A stretch of DNA of 64,000 nucleotides from NCBI GenBank assembly GCA_003956705.1, contig QZCP01000079.1, positions 69,090-133,089 of the forward strand. Reading direction: 5' to 3'. Positions 55,557 to 62,335 of this stretch are shown here, one piece after another (within the stretch, counting starts at the first letter, position 1; each line of letters starts with the position of its first letter). Below the pieces are notes generated by a model. It was given only the letters and a program-made list of their open reading frames with translations. It did no database searches and was not told the origin of the DNA. The position numbers were made by a program, and so were the translations under genes. The stretch is from Brevipalpus yothersi (lineage: Eukaryota; Arthropoda; Arachnida; Trombidiformes; Tenuipalpidae).

Positions 55557-55566
55557 CCTTTAAATA
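55557..55566 (-). promoter_or_regulatory. TATA box for minor-capsid-like protein A
   Basis: TATTTAAAGG on the minus strand, with TCAAT 31 bases later and the ATG at 55531. Confidence 0.6.
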
Positions 55567-56330
55567 GGTTCATTTACCCATTTATTGAACTTGTTTGGAT
55601 AGCCTACAAACTTCACAAACAGTTTGCGCCTCCCATCTCGTCCAATCTTGGAATCCAACACTTTCTCAATTCTGAAAAAGCTTGGCTTATCAACTAATGT
55701 TAATTCTTCAGGATAAAATATGGAAGTTATAGGCTCATCTTTCAAATCTACTAATCTATAAATATATTTTTTGGGAGCTTTCTTCTTTTTAACAATCTTG
55801 AACACTTCTTCAGTCCAACCGGAAGTTGCCCCTTTCTCGAATGTCCCTTTCTTCCGGGATATGCGCACATAATCACCAACATTGAAACCCGACCTTGGCT
55901 GCATGATCGGCTTTTCACTCTTCAAATTCCTCAAAATTTGTGGTATATGTTCATCACGGACCATAGCAGGACTCATCTTCAGTATTCGGTGGTATGAGTT
56001 ATTGTAGTTGTCCACAATCTTGTCCAGTACATCAATATATCTATTGGTATTATGATGATAGAGATAACGATAAATTCGTTCTCTCAATGTCCTGTTCAGA
56101 CGCTCAGCAAGAGCACACTTGATAGTGTCGTCCGTTGTGGTGAAGAAATGTATCTTGTACTCGTTCATGAGATTCTTGAAATCTGAATTGACAAATTCTT
56201 TACCTTGATCTGTCTGTACTTTTTCAGGCACCCGCCCTTCCTCCAGTATGGATCTCATGGCATCGGTAACAGTAATACCTCTCTTATCCCTTAGTGGTCT
56301 GACCCAAGCATACCAACTTGATCGGACAAG
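55560..56330 (-). pseudogene. Integrase (rve) C-terminal half with chromodomain
   Basis: Retroviral-type integrase used by Polintons for insertion. The frame opens just after a stop at 56331-56333 and starts inside the catalytic core at WYAWVRPL. It retains the second catalytic Asp (TDQGKEF), the Glu (ALAERLNRTLRERIYRY), an SH3-like GDYVRISR region and a C-terminal chromodomain (FFRIEKVLDSKI ... FVGYPNKFNKWVNE). The N-terminal zinc-binding region and the first catalytic Asp are absent; another gene's 3' end is fused there. Activity is therefore not expected. The first in-frame Met, 56258, is internal to the core. Confidence 0.88.
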
Positions 56331-56881
56331 TTAAACTTTTCTCTCAACTTCTTATTGCGCACTCTCTGAAGATTGGTTGGATTTTTCCAAAGTATGTCCA
56401 GAGCTGCTTTAGTGCCTGGAGGAGCACGTTTACCCTTTACATTCAGTAAATATTTCTTAACTTTCCTTATATCACTTCCCGGTACAATAGTTCCTTTCTT
56501 GTTTCTCAATTGGCCAGAGGCTGTGGCAACCTCATCCAACGCTCCGTTGAATGAATGAACTGGTGTAGAATAAACTGTTGGTTCAAAATCTTCTTCACCC
56601 TCCAAATCATCAATCAACTTTGATTTGATTGGTTCAGGTAAATTAGATTCTTGAATCTCATCAACATTCACATCACTCGGCTCATAGTCACCAAAAATCT
56701 CCCTCCTCTCCCTTTCAATTGGTGGTGCTGGTGGGTCAATGTACTTGTAAGTCTTTGCAAGCTCAGCGCGCTTAAGAAGCGCTGGTTTATTTGAGTCAAT
56801 GATGACTCTTGTCCCAGTGGACAATTTGAGCCTTTGATACTCTTGTTGAGGTATGAGAACGAACTTCGTGTACACATTCAT
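56291..56881 (-). CDS. Polinton structural/hypothetical protein fused at its end to the integrase remnant
   Basis: 196 aa. The start MNVYTKFVLIPQQEYQRLK resembles a conserved late protein of Polintons. The middle is acidic, and the C-terminal part GTIVPGSDIRKVKKYLLNVKGKRAPPG is basic. The last ~8 residues (QVGMLGSDH) are read out of frame from integrase sequence, showing that the original C-terminus was lost in the deletion that joined the genes. ATG overlaps the previous stop (ATGA). Confidence 0.6.
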   Translation of the reverse strand: MNVYTKFVLIPQQEYQRLKLSTGTRVIIDSNKPALLKRAELAKTYKYIDPPAPPIERERREIFGDYEPSDVNVDEIQESNLPEPIKSKLIDDLEGEEDFEPTVYSTPVHSFNGALDEVATASGQLRNKKGTIVPGSDIRKVKKYLLNVKGKRAPPGTKAALDILWKNPTNLQRVRNKKLREKFNLSDQVGMLGSDH

Positions 56882-57225
56882 TTCATGAGGCGTTCACCAA
56901 CAAATTGAGCGAGGTAAGCTACGGCTGGAATCAGAAGACTGGGCAATAAACCACCTTTCTGATTGATCACTTGCTTTCGTTTTCTCAAAGTAATCGATTT
57001 CTTATTAATCTCCCGTAATTGGTCTTTATATCTATTCAATGACTTCCATTGTCTTTCAGTTAATGGAATTTGCCCATTCAGAATATTCCGAGATATTTCG
57101 GGTATTGCATAATATATGCATCCATCACGGCAAGCACGGAGTAGTTGTTGTCTTCTCAATACACCTTTAGTTGTGGCCAATTTTCCAAGAGTTGGCAAAC
57201 ACTTCATAACACCTTCGGTGGTCAT
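56878..57225 (-). CDS. Small basic Polinton protein with KGG-hydrophobic tail
   Basis: 115 aa. The pattern QLLRACRDGCIYYAIPEISRNILNGQIPL, then Lys/Arg-rich helices, then QKGGLLPSLLIPAVAYLAQFV is shared by a widespread short protein of Polintons/adintoviruses (role unproven, probably virion). The start at 57225 lies two bases after the ATPase stop, and its own stop overlaps the next ATG, so ATPase, this gene and the next form one block. Confidence 0.62.
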   Translation of the reverse strand: MTTEGVMKCLPTLGKLATTKGVLRRQQLLRACRDGCIYYAIPEISRNILNGQIPLTERQWKSLNRYKDQLREINKKSITLRKRKQVINQKGGLLPSLLIPAVAYLAQFVGERLMK

Positions 57226-57227
57226 TC

Positions 57228-57859
57228 TCAAATGGCAAACACAGAAATACTCTCTTTTTCACCAAGAACGTGGCTGAGTAACCTTAGTTCTCCACGAGTG
57301 TCAGCCTTTAAATCAATAAATAGATAGCTGTAGGGATCTTTCGTTACATCTTCATACATTTGGCGGAATTTTTTCACTTTGTTTGGATACAGTTGCCTAG
57401 CAATATAGCCGGCGATGTTTTTGTCACGAGGATTTTACATCAAAACTATGTATGATGAGTTCAATGTAATGTTTCTCATCTGCTTGCCCTTTACTAAAAA
57501 GTTCTGCAGAAGGAGAATTACCGACATGTCTCTGTGGTGGGACATCTTGGTGGAGAGATCACTCACCACCCTGCTCTCGGAAGCATCATCCATAAGATCA
57601 TCAAGTATGATCCAACATGGTTCATGACCAAATTTTCAATTACACTTTCCGATAGTCCTTGGATGAAAGTCACATTCGTCATATCATTGAACATGCTCTG
57701 ATACTCTGTGTAAAAATAATATATCTTCTTGGGTGGTGGTTTGCACATGAATGAAGCTTGTTTGATCAGTCTCTTTACCCACACACTCTTGCCAGCCCCA
57801 CTAGGACCACTGACAATCATGCAGAATGGGTGTTTAAGGTAACAGTCATAAACCTCCAT
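57228..57859 (-). pseudogene. FtsK/HerA-type genome packaging ATPase, broken
   Basis: Drives DNA into capsids. Opening MEVYDCYLKHPFCMIVSGPSGAGKS contains Walker A (Lys24). Walker B (WIILDDLMDD) follows in a shifted frame after an indel near 57620. Further on, conserved SVILLLQNF and NPRDKNIAGYIARQLYP are seen, with one in-frame TAA (57435-57437) between them, and the frame ends at 57228. Total about 210 codons, the usual size. Two lesions make this copy nonfunctional unless they are sequence errors. Confidence 0.88.
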
Positions 57860-58091
57860 TGTGGAATATATCAGTGCCAAAGAATGGCTTCTCTTTCAAT
57901 TTTGGACTTGGTAAAGCGTATCCTAACCCGACACCAAGTAGAGTAGTCCACAAAGTAATGTTACCGTTCTGGCGGATGATGCAGCACAGGCTTGTCGTAA
58001 TTATGATGGATATGATCAATAGCTGGAATAAAAATTGTATTTTGTTAGTGGATACATCAACTTTGGTAGGTGTAGTCATCTTAGAATCCAT
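57846..58091 (-). CDS. Small two-span membrane protein
   Basis: 81 aa with two hydrophobic segments (about residues 18-38 and 44-58), then LPSPKLKEKPFF. A small membrane protein at this place, overlapping the start of the packaging ATPase by 14 bases, is common in Polintons; function unknown. The frame is intact. Confidence 0.6.
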   Translation of the reverse strand: MDSKMTTPTKVDVSTNKIQFLFQLLIISIIITTSLCCIIRQNGNITLWTTLLGVGLGYALPSPKLKEKPFFGTDIFHNGGL

Positions 58092-58130
58092 GATTCACTT
58101 CATATAAACAATTAACTCGCTTAGATGATG

Positions 58131-58141
58131 GTTTTTATATA
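58131..58141 (-). promoter_or_regulatory. TATA box for the small membrane protein / ATPase block
   Basis: TATATAAAAAC on the minus strand, about 45 bases before the ATG at 58091. Confidence 0.65.
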
Positions 58142-58932
58142 GATACATACCTCAAAAAACAGACTATATACCAAATACATGCAAAATGTATATGTTGCCA
58201 TGGTAACTAGGCCTGAAATCGCATTCAGAAAGAGTATTTTGTCGAATTTTGACATCGAAAGGGGGAGGGTGAGTGGGCGTGGCCACCCCCCTCAACATGA
58301 GCAAATATTTTATAATCATTTCCATCACTTCGTCATTGATTAATAAGCAGATATATCGTATTTACTGTATACAAATACAGTAGAGTCATCTATTGGGAGA
58401 TTTTTCAATCAGAATTCGGACTTAGAATTTTTTTCTTTCACTTTTCAGGTAAGTTAACATGGGATTTCCTATTCTTTCCCATGTTAAACGAATGATGATG
58501 ATGATTATTAAAAATTGCTAATTAAAGCATGAAGAGTGAAATGAGAGCTCTGAAAAATGAAAAACTAATTTTTTTTTCGAAGATCTATCCGAATATGCAT
58601 TCATCAAGTCTCTGTCGCATGAAAAAATTTTTGCTCTAATTGGATTAACATTAGCAAAAGTTCGGACTTAGTCATTTTTTCGCTTTTTCGTATACTTTAA
58701 CGTTGTTCATTGGGTTTTCGTATACTTTAACATTGTTTATTGGGTTTTCGTATACTTTAACATTGGTATACTCTAACATTGGTTCTTGTTACTCGTAGTA
58801 CTGGTCAGAGGTACCATGATTCTGATTGGTTAGTGAAGCAAACGCCGTCTTGAGAAACCACAAAATTTGTGCTAACTCTGAGTTCTCGTAACGTCCGTCT
58901 CTAGGGAACGGTTCTGATTGGCTAAGAAAACG
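58142..58932. other. Polinton intergenic region, non-coding
   Basis: About 0.8 kb between divergent genes. It contains ttcggacttag twice (about 58414 and 58662) and a 30-bp tandem array at 58687-58785. No open frame of note. Confidence 0.6.
58687..58785 (+). repeat. 30-bp tandem repeats (ttcgtatactttaac...)
   Basis: Three units start at 58687, 58717 and 58747, plus a partial fourth (tatactctaacattgg). Each has the gtatac palindrome. Confidence 0.9.
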
Positions 58933-58940
58933 TATTTAAG
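58933..58940 (+). promoter_or_regulatory. TATA box (TATTTAAG) for the right-end gene
   Basis: TCAGG/TCACT initiator-like sites follow at 58959-58968; the ATG is at 59035. Confidence 0.55.
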
Positions 58941-59034
58941 ATGGTCAGTTTCGAAGGTTCAGGTCACTTTCGTTTTACCATATCCCCCTCACAATATCTC
59001 TCCCAGTACTCTATCAAATCCTCTATTTATTATC

Positions 59035-59484
59035 ATGGCCCCTACTCTCCGCTCAGTGAAAGCCAAACCCCTTAGCCTCAAACCCAAAACCATCATCAAA
59101 CGTCGCGATCCAGTTATCAAAAAAATCCCGATCCCCTATACAAGCGACACCGATTGGTTCGAGATGGGCTTCAGACCTTTGGACGACGCTACTAAGGCCA
59201 AGTTGAAAGAAGGTGTCTCGGCCAAAAAGTATCAGGATAGGATGAACCGATTCATAAATTGGTTGGATCTTCTTACTGGTAACCCTCTCCCTGAAGAAGA
59301 GAAAGCCACCGTGGTCAGGGAAATCGAGATGACCATCGTCGATCGGGAGCGGGTATTCGCCATGGAAGCGGCCAATATGATCACCTTCTTCGATGCGCAT
59401 AAAGCCATCAATATCGAATATATTGGCCAGGTTATGGATACCGCGGGTATACGAGCAGAGGACTATGCTCATCTTATATATTGA
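59035..59484 (+). CDS. Right-end hypothetical protein
   Basis: 149 aa starting MAPTLRSVKAKPLSLKPK. The first 35 residues are basic with repeated KP motifs (possible nuclear or DNA-binding tail). The rest is an acidic/helical domain (PLDDATKAKLKEGVSAKKYQ, EEKATVVREIEMTIVDRE, AHKAINIEYIGQVMD). Third positions are C/G-rich compared with its neighbours (ATC, GCC, ACC), suggesting another origin or expression class. It is the only gene outward of the ATPase block. No family recognised. Confidence 0.6.
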   Translation: MAPTLRSVKAKPLSLKPKTIIKRRDPVIKKIPIPYTSDTDWFEMGFRPLDDATKAKLKEGVSAKKYQDRMNRFINWLDLLTGNPLPEEEKATVVREIEMTIVDRERVFAMEAANMITFFDAHKAINIEYIGQVMDTAGIRAEDYAHLIY

Positions 59485-59576
59485 TTTTATATACTTTTTA
59501 TATTCTTTTTTTATAATTCCTGTATCCCTCCCCAATAATACCCCTTTTGTGCCTTCTTAATTTTAATTTTTCTTTA

Positions 59577-59801
59577 TTCGCGCAAAGTGAGAAAGAGAAA
59601 GAGATAGGGTGAAAGAACCCGGAAGAAAGTGTGTGTGAGAGAGAGAATGTGGACTTTGACCCCAGGCCCAAGCCGGTCAGTTAGAAAAAAGAGAGAGAGA
59701 GTATGTATGTGTGTGTGTGAGAGAGCCGGGCTGCAAGCCAGAGCGGAGGAAGAAAGAGAGAGCGGTCAGCGAGAGTGAGAGAGAGCAGAGAGGAAGAGCG
59801 G

Positions 59802-59839
<38 letters not shown>

Positions 59840-60120
59840 CCAACTCCCAAACGTTTGGGCGCGAAGAGGTTGCGGCGAGAGAAAGAGAGTGAGTCGAGAG
59901 AGGGGAAAGAAAGAGGGAGAAAAGAATCAAATTGATTGGGATTGATAGAGAGAGAGAGAGAGAAGAGAGAGAGAGGGAAAGAGAGAGAGAGAAAGAGAGA
60001 GAAGAGAGAGAGAAAGAAAGTGAGAAAGAAAGAGAGAAACTAGTTTTCGAAGGGGGGGGGTTTGGAATCAGAGCCGAAAAATATAGGAGGGGGAAAAAAA
60101 TAGATTTAGGGGGAAAAAAG
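59577..60120. repeat. GA-rich low-complexity arm at the Polinton right end
   Basis: About 0.5 kb of purine-rich simple sequence ending in G-runs (60053-60062, 60088-60118) lies between the last gene and the right terminus. It resembles host microsatellites and may have replaced a longer inverted repeat. Confidence 0.75.
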
Positions 60121-60141
60121 TTTTTAATTACTCTAATTAGA

Positions 60142-60169
60142 GTCCTAGTAATGGAATCCTCACACTACT
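60142..60169 (-). repeat. Polinton terminal inverted repeat, right
   Basis: Inverted match (25/28) to 42806-42833; the element ends CACACTACT. Confidence 0.88.
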
Positions 60170-60175
60170 TTCATA
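60170..60175 (+). repeat. Target site duplication, right (ttcata)
   Basis: Identical to 42800-42805. Confidence 0.93.
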
Positions 60176-60818
60176 ATTAAAATCAATTGCCAGAACCATG
60201 ACCTAACGATTAAGCTGCCATTTGTTACATGAAACTTGCTCCAAGATCTCATTAAGCTCAATTTTAAATTCATTTCGACTTGATTGTCAGATCTTTCTTG
60301 AGGTTTAAGTTTCTCATCAAATTTAAGACACCTCTTGTCATCAAAAAACCCTTTCATTAGCTATAAGAGTTGAAAATAAATAGAACCAAACAATTAGGGT
60401 GATAAATGTTTTATTCATATCAAAAATAAAATTGATCAAAATTGCTACAAGAGTATGTTCCAAGCATTACATGTGACGAAACTCAGGTTGAGACTATGTT
60501 TTTCCTCTTCCCTGAGCAAAACACCCGATTTTGGTTTGTGAATTTAACAAGCATCATAAATATTGATACTGATATGAAAAGTAATGACTGATTTGTGATT
60601 ATAGCCATTTCAGTACCTGTAATAAATTGTAATAAGATTGATTTTCATATTAATTAGCAAGTTGAAATCACGATTGAAAAAAAGAGTGAATTAGAATATT
60701 GGATGCAAATTTTTTTAATGCATTGAAAGCTGCATCTCAAGGGAAAATCTTAAGCAAAAAGAACATAAAGAAAAATTCATTTTTGCTCAGCAAACGATGG
60801 ATTTCCTTGAATAAATCC
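60176..60818. other. Host flank resuming unit 2 after the Polinton
   Basis: Continues the homology to 32710-33304; non-coding. Confidence 0.8.
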
Positions 60819-61528
60819 TCAAAATCCTTCTCTGCAGGACTCATATAGAGTTGAATTCATTGGACCATCAATTTCCAAAACATGGCAATCATCTTCATCA
60901 TCATCACCTTCGCCATCCTTTGTCGATCGTTCATCATCATCTTCACTTTCACTTTGTAGCTCCTCTTCATCGCCGTCTTTGTCTTTCCTGTTTTCCTTTC
61001 CAGATTTCTTGTGGAACCCTTTTTCGATTTGGGTCCTTACCCAAACTTTATCGGTTTTGGTCCCCAGGACCACCTTCGTCTTTTTCTTGTAAGACTTGCG
61101 ATCCGTCTCTGCGCCATCATTTAGATCTTTCTCACTGTAGGAGAAAAAAAAGAGAGAAAAGAAAAAGAGAGGGAAAAAAATGATTAGTCAAGAGTTAAAA
61201 GGAAGAAACATGAAAACAATCAATCGTCAGACAATCAGACATGAAAATGTCTGCCACATAAAGATTCAACTCACTCAATTCGAACCGATCTTGAAAAAGA
61301 GGTAGCCAGATTGGTGATTGCCAATATGTTGCTGTCGGTTAGCCGCAAGCTATCTATCAGGCTTTTAGGTGTTGCCTTCGCCCGACCAGATGATTGCTGT
61401 GTCTTCCCGGCTTGCAATTTGTTGGCTTCACTGAGCCCTTTGGACTGGGATGCTTTCCGAGTTGAGGTTACCGGCACAGAACACTTTGCTGGGGTTTTCT
61501 TCGGTGTCTTGCTTATTGCTGATGACAT
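60819..61528 (-). CDS. Acidic hypothetical protein, copy 2 (complete frame)
   Basis: Exons 61528-61275 and 61134-60819 (GT-AG, phase 2) give 189 aa. The N-terminus is basic and Ser/Thr/Lys-rich (SKTPKKTPAKCSVP), followed by a conserved-looking SLIDSLRLTDSNILAITNLATSFSRSVRIE. Then comes a Lys-rich segment with TKVVLGTKTDKVWVRTQIEKGF, a long Asp/Glu run (about 130-165), and a short tail ending YESCREGF. Relative to copy 1 a TGA replaces Gln, removing 13 residues. The composition suggests a nuclear, nucleic-acid- or histone-binding protein, but no family was recognised. This is the only copy with a start codon. Confidence 0.68.
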
Positions 61529-62245
61529 GATGGCAAAAATAAATGGCGACACGATGGTACACAATTAAAATGAGTTCGATGAAATATGGAGTGAAAAGTG
61601 GCACAAGAGGAGATTTTTGATGAAAACTAAAATATTAAAATGATGAATTGAAGAGAGCTAAAAGTAATGACAGCTAAAACAATGGCTAAAAATATCACGA
61701 GGCGAGAAGAGATGAACGAATAAATAAAATGGAGTTGGTTTTGATATTTATATACAAACTAATCAACCACCTTACTAAGCATGAAGAAAAATGTTGATCA
61801 TGATTATCGAAACTGATCATGTAAGTAAAAATTTGATTGTGGATGGAACTTTTCTGCTCCTCAACAGGACATCAAAGTAATCTTTTTAGTTCTAGTATAC
61901 ATGATCATCGGATGATATCAGTCAACTTTCGCTAATCGAGCTTTTTTTTTCTCCTTCTTACTCCAGCCAATAGACGATATTTTCTACCTGATCATGTTTA
62001 TTGTATTCTAAACAGTGGAAAAAAATGTCTCATTCCCTCATCAATGTAATGGTAGAAATATTTTATTTCGATAAAAAACTCTCTTTATCTATGTCCGTGT
62101 GTGTATACATGTTTTTTATCATCCAATCCGCAATGATTCCATCCTACTTTGGTGATAGAGAGAGATGTCTCATGATTGTAATCAACTCGAAAGGTGGTTC
62201 CAAGATCACCATCAGGAATGACAGACTTTTCCTCTAGAGAAGGTT
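61529..62245. other. Non-coding flank of the acidic gene, unit 2
   Basis: Matches 33906-34470 in unit 1 and includes about 150 bp next to the start codon that unit 1 has lost. Confidence 0.65.
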
Positions 62246-62335
62246 CGAGATCTGCGAATAGAAAGATTATCAAAATTGGTTCAATTTCAGGAGCTGATGA
62301 TAATGTTTATATGGAATACAAATCTAGAGCTAAGC
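62246..62335 (+). pseudogene. ERCC3: XPB C-terminal fragment
   Basis: Begins gatctgcgaatagaaag, matching the XPB last exon from about 26523, and carries ISGADDNVYMEYKSRAK before switching to a POLQ exon 2 fragment. The start of this homology defines the tandem-unit junction. Confidence 0.85.

Larger units (their letters stand above)
42806..60169 (+). mobile_element. Polinton/Maverick (adintovirus-like) element, 17,364 bp
   Basis: Self-synthesising DNA transposon / endogenous adintovirus-type element. It begins AG and ends CT with a 6-bp target duplication, the canonical Polinton signature. Gene content: protein-primed DNA polymerase B, FtsK/HerA-type packaging ATPase, adenain-like protease, hexon-like major capsid protein, pVI/pX-like protein, minor-capsid-like proteins and an rve integrase with chromodomain. 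Genes of the left half run mainly rightward and those of the right half leftward, converging at about 50.9 kb. Extra genes (TBP-like, NADAR, two dUTPase-fold proteins) lie mostly at the left end. The integrase lacks its front half, and frameshifts or stops occur in pPolB, ATPase, one minor capsid gene, one dUTPase-fold gene and the coiled-coil gene, so this copy is probably not autonomous. Confidence 0.96.

Noticed and set aside
55560..56330. Integrase as part of a separate LTR retrotransposon
   Set aside because: No reverse transcriptase, gag or LTRs nearby. An rve core with chromodomain inside Polinton termini next to capsid genes is standard for Polintons.
60819..61528. BCL7-family identity for the acidic hypothetical protein
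   Set aside because: Only a short SRSVR-E resemblance; the conserved KKWVT...KWVP core of BCL7 is absent.
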